A stretch of 38,394 bases of DNA, from assembly GCA_047638515.1 (NCBI GenBank), contig JBLIME010000002.1, positions 1 to 38,394 on the forward strand, read 5' to 3'. The stretch is from CANLBN01 sp047638515. GTDB lineage: Bacteria; Pseudomonadota; Gammaproteobacteria; Pseudomonadales; Cellvibrionaceae. The translations under genes and the position numbers were made by a program. This document shows positions 1 through 8,120 of the stretch, piece by piece. The stretch's first letter is position 1, and each line of letters opens with the position of its first letter. The notes beneath the pieces were generated by a model that did not search any database, was not told where the DNA came from, and saw only the letters and a program-made list of their open reading frames with translations.

Positions 1-39
1 ATTGACTGGATTTCTGCACACTAGAAGGACAGTGAAAAT

Positions 40-255
40 ATGTCTGACATGAAGATGGAAACACGAAAGGGATACCTCGAAGGTATCCTCGACCAAATTA
101 TTGTAACTTTGAACGAAGACCTAACTCACCGACTTGCGATAAGATTCAAACATCCAATCGTTGGCGACAGTCACGAATGGAGTAACCCAAGCAGAAATCT
201 GCCGAATACCAAGTTCACGATGGAACCACAGTCCAAGAGTTTTCTAATACCCTGA
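40..255 (+). CDS. Orphan small ORF, unrecognised
   Basis: An open frame of 71 codons with an ATG preceded by AAGGA about nine bases upstream. The product is hydrophilic, with no signal peptide, membrane segment or motif I recognise. It lies about 245 bases upstream of uvrD on the same strand and has no visible partner. It could be a real small protein, the remnant of a longer gene whose start or end is lost, or chance. The ribosome-binding site is the only positive evidence, so confidence is low. Confidence 0.22.
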   Translation: MSDMKMETRKGYLEGILDQIIVTLNEDLTHRLAIRFKHPIVGDSHEWSNPSRNLPNTKFTMEPQSKSFLIP

Positions 256-500
256 CAAAACATGGTGGTGCTAACTTAAAAAAAAAGAGTAATATGAGAG
301 AGCTGGGTGATAACTCAACACCCACGTTGGACATCGGAACGTCACTGTTGAATAACACCAGTATAATTAAATCGACACACAGCTAAAGCTAAGAATATAT
401 ACCTATTGTGAGGAGTATTCTCAGTATAAAGACTGATTTTTTTGTCAGTGTGGTAGAATAGTTAGCTAATTATTACTTTAAGTGACTAGGTTTACCATTA
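256..500. other. uvrD upstream region
   Basis: Non-coding stretch before uvrD. It holds a short hairpin (TGGGTG at 304-309 with CACCCA at 319-324, no T-tract) and, nearer the gene, the candidate uvrD promoter and LexA-like dyad listed separately. Nothing else is recognisable. Confidence 0.5.
433..459 (+). promoter_or_regulatory. Candidate uvrD promoter with LexA-like dyad
   Basis: CTGA (433-436) and TCAG (445-448) form a CTG-N10-CAG dyad, the spacing of a gammaproteobacterial LexA box, although the fourth base of each arm (A/T) differs from the consensus CTGT/ACAG. It abuts an extended -10 element, TGG followed by TAGAAT at 454-459, so a bound repressor would cover the -35 region. uvrD is a known SOS gene in E. 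coli, which makes the placement meaningful. The imperfect arms keep confidence modest. Confidence 0.35.
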
Positions 501-2747
501 ATGGATGTTTCTTCAATTCTAGACGGCCTCAATGATGCTCAACGTGAGGCGGTGACCGCGAAGCCCACCAACCAGCTGATATTAGCCGGTGCGGGTAGTG
601 GCAAAACGCGTGTATTAGTTCATCGTATCGCCTGGCTGATTCAAGTCGAAAATGTATCACCCTACTCTATTATGGCGGTAACTTTTACCAACAAAGCCGC
701 AAAAGAGATGCGCGCTCGTCTAGAAACATTAATGTCCACTAGTTTTGTGGGGTCCACTCGCAGTATGTGGGTAGGTACTTTTCATGGTCTAGCGCACAGG
801 TTACTAAAAACGCATTGGCAAGATGCCGGTCTCCCCCAAGCCTTCCAAATACTCGATAGCGACGATCAATTGCGGCTCGTTAAGCGCATTTGCCACAACT
901 TAGAGCTCGATGAAACTCGCTGGCCACCTAGGCAAGCTCAATGGTACATCAATCACCAAAAAGACGAAGGTATTCGTCCACAATACATTAAACCTAGTGC
1001 TGACCTTTATGAAATAAATATGCATAAGGTCTATATCGCTTACGAAGCTCAGTGTCGACAATCAGGCCTAGTCGATTTTGGTGAGTTATTATTGCGTGCT
1101 CACGAGCTCTTGCTTAATAATTCCGACATTCTTAAACACTATCAACAACGCTTTCCTTATTTACTCGTCGACGAATTCCAAGATACTAATACTATTCAAT
1201 ACGCTTGGTTACGAGTACTTGCCGGTCAAACTGGTTGTGTGTCTGCAGTCGGTGACGACGACCAGTCAATATATGGTTGGCGCGGCGCCAAAATCGAAAA
1301 CATTCAGCGCTTTGATGAAGATTTTGGTGGGGCACAAACTGTTCGATTAGAACAAAACTACCGATCGACCCGTTTAATTTTAGAAGCCGCTAACGGTGTC
1401 ATCAGTAATAATCATAGTCGCCTCGGTAAAAAGTTATGGACTGATGGTCAGGCGGGCGAGCGTATTAATTTATATGCGGCATTTAATGAACAGGATGAAG
1501 CCCGATTTATTGTTAACAGCATCTCGAGTTGGATTAAAGACGGTAACCGTCGTGATGGCTGTGCAATTATATATCGTTCCAATGCACAATCTCGAGTGCT
1601 CGAAGAAGTTCTGTTACGAGAAAACATCGCCTATAGGATTTACGGCGGTCAACGATTTTATGACCGTGTCGAAATTAAAAATGCACTGTCATACTTACGT
1701 TTAACGGTAAACCGAAATGATGATACCGCCTTCGAGCGAATTATTAATACGCCAACAAGAGGCATCGGTGGAAAAACGGTCGATAACATTCGTCTTCATG
1801 CTCGTGCCGAGGGTTGTTCACTGTGGCAGGCCGCTAAAGAGCTAGTTGCTAATAAAGGCTTAACGGCTAGAGCAGCTAATGCGGTTGCAAGCTTTATCGG
1901 CTCAATTAATAGTCTCGAAAAAACTAACGCCGACAAACCTTTAGACGAACAGGCAAGTGCCACCTTACAACTGACTGGCTTGTTAGAGTTTCATCAAAAT
2001 GAGCGTGGAGAAAAGGGCCAGGCCCGAGTAGAAAACTTGGAAGAACTAATAAACGCTTGCAAAGTGTTTAATCCTGCCGATGTAGCAACACCGATCGACC
2101 AAAATGATTTGTCTGATGACGAAAACGAGCCATCACTATTGATGCAATTTTTAGATAGCGCATCACTTGACGCAGGCGATGCACAGGCTGATGAATACGA
2201 CGATGCGGTGCAGTTGATGACGCTGCATTCTGCCAAAGGCTTAGAGTTTCCCTGCGTGTTTATTGCAGGCATGGAAGAAAACTTGTTTCCTCATAAAATG
2301 TCAATCGAAGATCCAGAAAGACTAGAAGAAGAGCGCCGTCTTTGTTATGTGGGCATAACGCGTGCGATGGAGCAGCTGACTATTAGCTACGCGGAAACAC
2401 GGCGCATGCATGGTACCGAGACGTTTAATAGTGTATCGCGTTTCGTAAAAGAAATTCCCGAGCAGTGCTTGCATGAAATACGCTTAAAAACGGAGGTTAA
2501 AAGACCGATTAGCTACGGTGGAGATAATAACTCTAGCTATCGTAATAAGACCTCATATCACGGCATTGAGAAAAATAATCGGCAAGAAGGTTTCCACTTA
2601 GGTCAACGTGTTGGCCACAAGAAATTTGGTGATGGTGTCATTATTCATTTTGAAGGTCAGGCCGGCGCCGCAAGAGTTCAAGTGAACTTTGATGGCGACG
2701 GCAGCAAGTGGCTAGTACTACAATATGCAAATTTGTTTGCACTATAG
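501..2747 (+). CDS. uvrD: DNA helicase II (UvrD)
   Basis: Superfamily 1A 3'-5' DNA helicase that removes the UvrC-nicked oligonucleotide in nucleotide excision repair and the nicked strand in mismatch repair, and can displace RNA polymerase or RecA. The protein has 748 residues, slightly longer than E. coli UvrD (720). It begins with the family N-terminus (MDVSSILDGLNDAQREAV). Walker A GAGSGKT is at residues 30-36, the DEFQDT Walker B at about 224-229, motif III QSIYGWRGA at about 255-263, and motif VI (VGITRAMEQL) near the C-terminal third. The last 50 or so residues (KKFGDGVIIHFEG onwards) match the Tudor-like RNA-polymerase-binding tail. It stands alone, transcribed from its own upstream region with a possible SOS operator. 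UvrD is preferred over Rep because of the N-terminus and the tail. Confidence 0.97.
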   Translation: MDVSSILDGLNDAQREAVTAKPTNQLILAGAGSGKTRVLVHRIAWLIQVENVSPYSIMAVTFTNKAAKEMRARLETLMSTSFVGSTRSMWVGTFHGLAHRLLKTHWQDAGLPQAFQILDSDDQLRLVKRICHNLELDETRWPPRQAQWYINHQKDEGIRPQYIKPSADLYEINMHKVYIAYEAQCRQSGLVDFGELLLRAHELLLNNSDILKHYQQRFPYLLVDEFQDTNTIQYAWLRVLAGQTGCVSAVGDDDQSIYGWRGAKIENIQRFDEDFGGAQTVRLEQNYRSTRLILEAANGVISNNHSRLGKKLWTDGQAGERINLYAAFNEQDEARFIVNSISSWIKDGNRRDGCAIIYRSNAQSRVLEEVLLRENIAYRIYGGQRFYDRVEIKNALSYLRLTVNRNDDTAFERIINTPTRGIGGKTVDNIRLHARAEGCSLWQAAKELVANKGLTARAANAVASFIGSINSLEKTNADKPLDEQASATLQLTGLLEFHQNERGEKGQARVENLEELINACKVFNPADVATPIDQNDLSDDENEPSLLMQFLDSASLDAGDAQADEYDDAVQLMTLHSAKGLEFPCVFIAGMEENLFPHKMSIEDPERLEEERRLCYVGITRAMEQLTISYAETRRMHGTETFNSVSRFVKEIPEQCLHEIRLKTEVKRPISYGGDNNSSYRNKTSYHGIEKNNRQEGFHLGQRVGHKKFGDGVIIHFEGQAGAARVQVNFDGDGSKWLVLQYANLFAL

Positions 2748-3349
2748 GTATAATAACGGTTGCTAAAAGCACTTAAATAGTTGAAGAGCGCATCAAAGCG
2801 GCTACAGACGCGCTGCTTCTATATCAACAAAATAATTTATCGCGGCGACTGTCCGTCGACCGTGGTGGATTATTTCTCCCCGCAGTGCCAAAAATATATC
2901 ACCACAATAGATCCTAGCGTCGATAAGCCTAAAACCGAGAGCGTTCGATATCGCAGTCCCGACAATGCCCATATACAATAAGGCTTCACTCACGCTGAGC
3001 GTGCTGATGGCAGTCTATTCGTCCCATTACTTCAAAAACCTCAACAACTCATCACTGCGCAATGCAAAGCCCATGGTTTGTAAGTAGAGTTTATATATCG
3101 ATAGTCGTATTGATGGCTAGTCAAAACTTTTCATTAACGTATATTTGTACTGGCCACACTTCAAGTAGGGCAATGACCACTAGAACAAGGATAGTACAAA
3201 CTATTAAGGATATTGCCGAGCATTATATTTATGCCCGACAATGAGCAAAGGTAAGCGCAAATACGTCTGTACGTGGTTAAATTGGCCTGACCAGGTTGCG
3301 ATTTAGCAGTGAATGTTCTTTGATGAGCGGATTTTAAGCGTGTTAATAG
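2748..3349. other. Gene-poor gap between uvrD and engB
   Basis: About 600 bases between the convergent uvrD and engB. Only short frames with no family resemblance are present. A small hairpin (CACGC 2991-2995, GCGTG 2999-3003) has no T-tract. I see no recognisable terminator for either gene, and no polA, which is the usual engB neighbour in Pseudomonas. A decayed gene is possible but cannot be shown. Confidence 0.5.
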
Positions 3350-4036
3350 TTACAAGTTATCCACTGCAGCATCATCAATTGGTGTATCGAGTGTATTTGG
3401 TTCTAGATTTTTTTCTAGCTCGGTCTCATCAGCGGCCAGCATTCCATTTAAAACACCGACAAGTTCTTTGATGCCGTCGCGCTTTAACGATGAAAATAGT
3501 TGTACACTGACAAGGTCGACGACATTGGCCTCGACTAAATTTTTCTGTACCGATAACAAGGTACTTTTAGCCGGCCCTTTTTTGAGCTTGTCGGCCTTGG
3601 TTAATAAAATGTGTACGGGCATGTTAGTGTCTATCGACCAATTCAACATCATCGTGTCAAATTCTTGCATGGGGTGACGTATATCCATTAACAAGATCAG
3701 CCCCTTTAACGATTTTCTTTCGTGTAGATAAGTCGATAAATTCTCGTTCCATTTTTTCTTCACCGATAAAGGGACTTTGGCATAACCATAACCGGGTAGG
3801 TCAACTATACAACGGCGCTCATCTATTTTAAAATAATTGATCAACTGGGTACGGCCAGGGGTTTTGCTAGTTCGAGCCAGCTTCTTATTGCCGGTAAGCG
3901 TATTGATCGCACTCGATTTGCCAGCATTCGAGCGTCCGGCAAAGGCTACCTCAGCTCCGCCCTCGGAGGGACAGCGCGCTAGATCGGGAGCACTGTAAAG
4001 AAACTCTGCATTTTGATAGCTGTTTTGGTAGGACAT
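3350..4036 (-). CDS. engB: Ribosome biogenesis GTP-binding protein EngB/YihA
   Basis: Small TRAFAC-class GTPase needed for assembly of the large ribosomal subunit. The G1 motif GRSNAGKSS, the G2 region around TPGRTQ, the G3 motif DLPGYG and the G4 motif TKAD are all present in order in the first two thirds. The start is set at the ATG of MSYQNS (4034-4036) because AAGG lies seven bases upstream; an in-frame TTG two codons earlier is less likely. The protein is about 228 residues against about 210 in E. coli; the excess is an acidic C-terminal tail (residues about 205-228) that is probably disordered. It is divergent from the cytochrome c4 gene, the usual arrangement in Pseudomonas-like genomes. 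Confidence 0.95.
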   Translation of the reverse strand: MSYQNSYQNAEFLYSAPDLARCPSEGGAEVAFAGRSNAGKSSAINTLTGNKKLARTSKTPGRTQLINYFKIDERRCIVDLPGYGYAKVPLSVKKKWNENLSTYLHERKSLKGLILLMDIRHPMQEFDTMMLNWSIDTNMPVHILLTKADKLKKGPAKSTLLSVQKNLVEANVVDLVSVQLFSSLKRDGIKELVGVLNGMLAADETELEKNLEPNTLDTPIDDAAVDNL

Positions 4037-4042
4037 TCTCAA

Positions 4043-4271
4043 ACCTTTTTATGCAAGCGTGTGGGTGTTTTTAACGGATTAGGTTATAATCAGATATTAT
4101 AAACTGTGTTTAATGATGCATTGTACCTGCTAATTATTACTCTAATGAATTTATTAGTTGTTATGTGCGGTTATTGTAAGAGCACGTATCAACATCAACG
4201 TATTAAGTGTCATAATACTTTTATTATCGACACTAGTTGAGTATTTACAACGACTTTAAATAGGTTAAAAG
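4043..4271. promoter_or_regulatory. Divergent engB / cytochrome c4 promoter region
   Basis: AT-rich 229-base region between the two divergent genes. TATAAT-like hexamers occur on both strands near 4085-4105, but no convincing -35 partner could be paired with them, so individual promoters are not assigned. Confidence 0.35.
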
Positions 4272-4937
4272 ATGAACAGTAGTAAGTTTATATTAACAGC
4301 CATGGTAGTAGTTTTTTCTACTTTTTTAATGGTAGCCGACGCATTTTCTAGCAGTGAAGTCTATGCAGGTGATATTGAAAAAGGCAAAGAACTTGCCGGT
4401 GCAACCGGTTGCATGGGTTGTCATGGCGCCGACGGTAACAGCCCGGTGCCTAATTTTCCAAAGATAGCTGGGCTCGGTAGTAAGTACATTTATAGACAGC
4501 TACAAAATGTGCGCGACGGTAATCGTATCATTGCCTCAATGGCGGGTTTAGTTGATAACTACGATGATGTACAACTCAAAGATTTAGCAGTATTTTATAA
4601 CTCTCAAACACTGCAAATAACCGGCGCCAAACCACTCGAGGTAAAGGTAAATGCAGGCATAAAAGTTGACAGTCTCAAAATTGGTGCAAGAGTTTACCGC
4701 GCGGGCAATCTAGATACTAACGTACCTTCGTGCATTGGTTGTCACTCACCCCGTGGTTTAGGTAATGAGCCGGCAGGTTATCCAAGGCTCGGTGGACAAT
4801 ATCCCGAGTACATTGCCAAACAACTGCGTGCTTACAGAGACGGCGAGCGCGAACATGAAATAATGAATACAGTAGCGAAAAATATGACAAACGCGGAAAT
4901 TGATTCAGTAGCTAACTTCATTGCGGGACTGAATTAA
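4272..4937 (+). CDS. Diheme cytochrome c4
   Basis: Periplasmic diheme c-type cytochrome that carries electrons from the bc1 complex to terminal oxidases. An N-terminal signal peptide occupies roughly residues 1-33 (hydrophobic core about 6-22, then a YAG-type cleavage site). Two c-type haem sites are visible, CMGCH at 47-51 and CIGCH at 154-158, each starting a half of similar length, as expected for the tandem-duplicated c4 family. Met90 is a candidate axial ligand of the first haem; Met198 or Met205 may serve the second. At 221 residues it is slightly longer than typical c4. It precedes dsbA on the same strand with a 195-base gap, the order seen in Pseudomonas, and depends on the haem that hemB and hemH in this window help make. 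Confidence 0.93.
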   Translation: MNSSKFILTAMVVVFSTFLMVADAFSSSEVYAGDIEKGKELAGATGCMGCHGADGNSPVPNFPKIAGLGSKYIYRQLQNVRDGNRIIASMAGLVDNYDDVQLKDLAVFYNSQTLQITGAKPLEVKVNAGIKVDSLKIGARVYRAGNLDTNVPSCIGCHSPRGLGNEPAGYPRLGGQYPEYIAKQLRAYRDGEREHEIMNTVAKNMTNAEIDSVANFIAGLN

Positions 4938-5132
4938 TTCAAGTGAAAAGTTATCAACACCGACGCTGCTGATTTGTACTGATTAACGTATATAAGGGTG
5001 ATTAGCTCGCCTTTTTTGGCGAAAATTTATTGAAAATAACTCAACACTCAATAACAGTTGTATAGACGGGGAGCTAAATTGGCACTAGCAACCAAAGTTG
5101 AGTCATCGTTAAATTAATTTCTAGGAGGAAGT

Positions 5133-5759
5133 ATGTCTAAGTGGTTAGTTGTTGCATTTATTTCGATGTTATCAATGGGTTCGATAGCACAACAGCAGTT
5201 TGTCGAAGGCCAGCATTACCAAGCTATTAAAAAGCCTGTTCGAACCACTGATCCCAGTAAGATAGAAGTGGCCGAAGTTTTTTGGTATGGCTGTCCGCAT
5301 TGCAATACTTTTAGTCCGCTCTTCGAGCAGTGGTCATCGCAACAAGACGATAGTATCTATACCGAGCACTCCCCCGCCATGTGGAATAAAAGCATGATTG
5401 TTCACGCTCGACTTTTCTACACGGCAAAAACGCTTGGCAAGCTCGAGGATATGCATAAAGAAATATTCGATGCGATGCATATCCAAGGTCAACGCCTACT
5501 CAAAGAAAGTGAAATATACACCTTGTTCCAAAAACATGGGGTCACCAAAGAGAAATTTAACAAAGTATTTTCATCGTTTGGTGTGAACTCCTTAGTTCAA
5601 CAAGCCGATGCACGTGCACGCAGTTACGGTATTACCGGCACTCCGGAAGTTATCGTCAACGGCAAATACCGAACGTCTGGAAGAATGGCGGGATCCTCTG
5701 CTAACGTCTTCAAGGTTATTGAATATTTAATCGAGAAAGAAAAACTTTCTGAGTCTTAG
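5133..5759 (+). CDS. dsbA: Thiol:disulfide interchange protein DsbA
   Basis: Periplasmic oxidase that introduces disulfides into exported proteins and is reoxidised by DsbB. A signal peptide covers about residues 1-19 (MSKWLVV start, SIA-Q cleavage). The redox motif CPHC is at residues 54-57 in the context FWYGCPHCNTF, and the conserved cis-proline follows in GITGTPEVIVNG (Pro171). The length of 208 matches the family. A strong Shine-Dalgarno (AGGAGGA) directly precedes the ATG. It follows the cytochrome c4 gene and is closed by a clear intrinsic terminator. Confidence 0.96.
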   Translation: MSKWLVVAFISMLSMGSIAQQQFVEGQHYQAIKKPVRTTDPSKIEVAEVFWYGCPHCNTFSPLFEQWSSQQDDSIYTEHSPAMWNKSMIVHARLFYTAKTLGKLEDMHKEIFDAMHIQGQRLLKESEIYTLFQKHGVTKEKFNKVFSSFGVNSLVQQADARARSYGITGTPEVIVNGKYRTSGRMAGSSANVFKVIEYLIEKEKLSES

Positions 5760-5783
5760 GGCGCGATGAGATAAAGTATCACC

Positions 5784-5825
5784 ATTAAAAAACCCGCCAA
5801 AGGCAACTTTAGCGGGTTTTTTAAT
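5784..5825 (+). terminator. Intrinsic terminator after dsbA
   Basis: ATTAAAAAACCCGC (5784-5797) is perfectly complementary to GCGGGTTTTTTAAT (5812-5825), with an extra AAAG/CTTT pairing in the loop. The symmetric A- and T-tracts mean it could act in both directions, but only dsbA, 24 bases upstream, needs it. Confidence 0.93.
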
Positions 5826-6424
5826 GCATCTTTAGCCACCTGAATACAGTCACAAGCGGCGCAACTTTCACATGATCTCGCCCATCTCGGTGAATTTATT
5901 CTCAAGGCATTAAGAGATCTTAGCTCCATCTATTGCTATTAATACTAGTATTGATAAGTATCTGATACTCGAGTAAGTCAGATAATTTAAGGCGTCACTT
6001 AGAGTGATGAGTAGAGAGCTCTGGACGCATTAGCGCGCTCTTGGCGATGTAATATCGCCGTTAACCACATAAGATAGAGGTGCCTAGATAGTCTGATCTA
6101 AATTCAAAAGATGATCTTGAAAAGAACTACACTGAAATGACGGTTAGCCTTTAAGGTCGTGATTCTGTGTTGCAGGTTTACCTAGGTGATCGCAACAACA
6201 TTGAAAGCGCCGGAGAATGTCAAAGTCTAGATATCCGACGCAGATTGGTTTAGGGTGTGCCAATGGAGCCAGATGGATAATGTAATCTTGACAAACAGAC
6301 TACCGCTGCAAAGGCTCATCAAGTGCGTATAGCAGTTGATGAGTCACCAAGAAAACGAAAAGACGCAAACAGGGTATGCCTGGTTTGTCGTGACCACAAT
6401 CGAGCAGCTCACTAGCAACAAGTA
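5826..6424. other. Gap without recognisable genes
   Basis: About 600 bases after the dsbA terminator with no credible reading frame. Two inverted repeats are visible: CTCATCAA (6315-6322) with TTGATGAG (6336-6343), and a bulged hairpin at 6366-6387. Neither is followed by a T-tract. Function unknown. Confidence 0.5.
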
Positions 6425-6592
6425 CTAAGCACCCAAGGCCTCTATCTCTTCGCGAACTTTTTCAGCCTCTGCGGTTATCATAGAATAGCTTTTTATATCG
6501 CCACTGCGTTGATACTGCATCGCGTCAAAAAGTAGCTTCTCGTATTTTTTTTGTAATTTTTTCTTGGGATCAGCCTTTAAGAATCCGAACAT
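6425..6592 (-). CDS. Small Lacal_2735/DUF6435-like protein
   Basis: A 55-residue frame starting MFGFLKADPKKKLQKKYEKL and ending EEIEALGA. It has an N-terminal MFG(F/L)-lysine-rich start and then a predicted two-helix body, with the phrase QRSGDIKSYS between helices. I recall this pattern from small proteins labelled Lacal_2735 family (DUF6435), whose function is unknown. It has no signal peptide and no cysteines. It lies 95 bases downstream of hemH on the same strand, so it may be co-transcribed; a weak hairpin (6628-6634 with 6643-6649) lies between them. The family match is from memory of the pattern and should be checked by profile search. Confidence 0.72.
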   Translation of the reverse strand: MFGFLKADPKKKLQKKYEKLLFDAMQYQRSGDIKSYSMITAEAEKVREEIEALGA

Positions 6593-6687
6593 AATAATAA
6601 ACCAAAGATTGTTGTAACTAAATTTAACACTGTGCTTTGAGACACAATGGCTGTTAAAAACTTTATACGGGCTCTATAACTTTTAGT

Positions 6688-7776
6688 TTATCGAGTCGCG
6701 GCTTCAAGAGCTTCAAAATGCTTTTGACTTTGCACACCGGCATCTAATTCGGGAAGATCCCAACCCTGCAGATTTTTCTGGATAAGTTCTGTTAGGGCGA
6801 AAATATGAGACTCGTCATCGTTGAGCGCAGGAATATAATTGTAATCAGCGCCACCGGACTCCATAAAATACTCTCTATTTTCTTCGCCAATTTCCTCGAT
6901 TGTCTCTAAGCAGTCAGCAGAGAAACCGGGGCAAACAATTTGCACTGACTTAACACCGGTTGCAGGTAGTGCTTTTAAGGTAGCGTCAGTGTAGGGTTTT
7001 AACCATTCTTCACGACCAAAGCGAGACTGGAAAGTGACGAGGTAATCATCTTTATTCAAGCCTAACTTCTCGGCGATTAAGCGCGATGTCTTGTGGCACT
7101 CGCAGTGATAAGGATCGCCATTCTTTAGATAACGAAGAGGTACGCCGTGATAAGAAAAAAGTAGTTTGTCAGCACTGCCGTGACTTTCGCGATAAAGTCG
7201 AATACTTTCCGCAACGGCATCAATGTAGGGCATGAAGTCGTGATAATGACTAATAAAACGAAGGTCGGGGACGCGCCGTCTCTTTAGTAAATCTGTGGCT
7301 ATGGCATCGAAGGTCGAGCCGCTGGTTGCCCCAGAGTACTGAGGATACAAAGGTAGTACTAACAACTTGTTAATACCGGCTCGTTGAAATTCTTCGATAC
7401 GGCTAGTTATAGACGGCTCTCCGTAGCGCATTGAAAAATCGACATGAATATGGTCGCCAAATACATCAGTTAAGTTTTTTTTGATTGCATGTGTTTGGTT
7501 TTGCGTATGTACCATAAGTGGTGATCCAGCTTCGGTCCACACTGTTTTGTAAGCCGCGGCCGATCGACTAGGTCGGATACGTAAAATAATACCATGTAAG
7601 ATGCACATCCAAATTATTTTGGGGATTTCAACGACACGGGGATCGGATAAGAATTCTGATAAATAGGTGCGAAGGGCCTTAGCAGTCGGTGCAGTCGGCG
7701 TTCCCAAATTAGTAATAAGAACACCAATTTTAGGTTGCTGTTGATGCGAGTAATCTTTCTGACCGTTGTATTTCAT
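6688..7776 (-). CDS. hemH: Ferrochelatase
   Basis: Inserts Fe2+ into protoporphyrin IX, the last step of haem synthesis. The family's N-terminal phrase GVLITNLGTPTAPT, the SYHGVP segment with the metal-binding histidine, and the C-terminal CPGFSADCLETIEEIGEE block with its conserved glutamates are all present. The open frame extends to an ATG at 7872, but those extra 32 residues look unlike the family, so MKYNGQ (ATG at 7774-7776) is preferred; neither start has a clear ribosome-binding site. This gives 362 residues, slightly longer than E. coli HemH. The CHCEC-like cysteines in YHCECHKT are noted, but I do not infer an iron-sulfur cluster. The CPXCG gene lies divergent upstream. Confidence 0.96.
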   Translation of the reverse strand: MKYNGQKDYSHQQQPKIGVLITNLGTPTAPTAKALRTYLSEFLSDPRVVEIPKIIWMCILHGIILRIRPSRSAAAYKTVWTEAGSPLMVHTQNQTHAIKKNLTDVFGDHIHVDFSMRYGEPSITSRIEEFQRAGINKLLVLPLYPQYSGATSGSTFDAIATDLLKRRRVPDLRFISHYHDFMPYIDAVAESIRLYRESHGSADKLLFSYHGVPLRYLKNGDPYHCECHKTSRLIAEKLGLNKDDYLVTFQSRFGREEWLKPYTDATLKALPATGVKSVQIVCPGFSADCLETIEEIGEENREYFMESGGADYNYIPALNDDESHIFALTELIQKNLQGWDLPELDAGVQSQKHFEALEAATR

Positions 7777-7903
7777 AATTATTTCAAATGTTGAATGAGT
7801 AGTTTCATCAAAAATTTTGTGGATGACCAGTAAATAGCCTTCGCCGTTACGCACCACAAACTGTAAAATCATTGTACGTTAAAAAAACTAGTTGAGCTTA
7901 AGT

Positions 7904-8095
7904 ATGTTAGAGACAAAAAAGACCCAATGTCCTTATTGTGGCGAAAAAATAGAGATCGTTTTAGACCCAACAGCCGGCGAGCATCAACAATATATAGAAG
8001 ATTGCTTTGTTTGTTGCAGACCTATCATGTTGACGGTGGAAACAGATTATGACAGCGGAAGACTACAGGTATATGCCGCAACAGAGGATGAATAG
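7904..8095 (+). CDS. CPXCG-motif cysteine-rich small protein
   Basis: A 63-residue protein with CPYCG near the N-terminus and CFVCCRP about 25 residues later, giving a probable zinc-binding ribbon. I recognise the pattern as the Cys-rich CPXCG family of proteobacteria, function unknown. The frame can also start at TTG (7892), but the ATG of MLETKK is chosen because it begins right before the conserved part; no strong Shine-Dalgarno decides it. It is divergent from hemH and convergent, with only 25 bases between, on the ABC permease gene. Confidence 0.8.
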   Translation: MLETKKTQCPYCGEKIEIVLDPTAGEHQQYIEDCFVCCRPIMLTVETDYDSGRLQVYAATEDE

Positions 8096-8120
8096 ATAAG
8101 TTAAACCGCTGTCAAAATTA

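Noticed and set aside
2802..2993. Minus-strand frame with a membrane-like N-terminus after uvrD
   Set aside because: Only 63 residues, no family match, no convincing ribosome-binding site.
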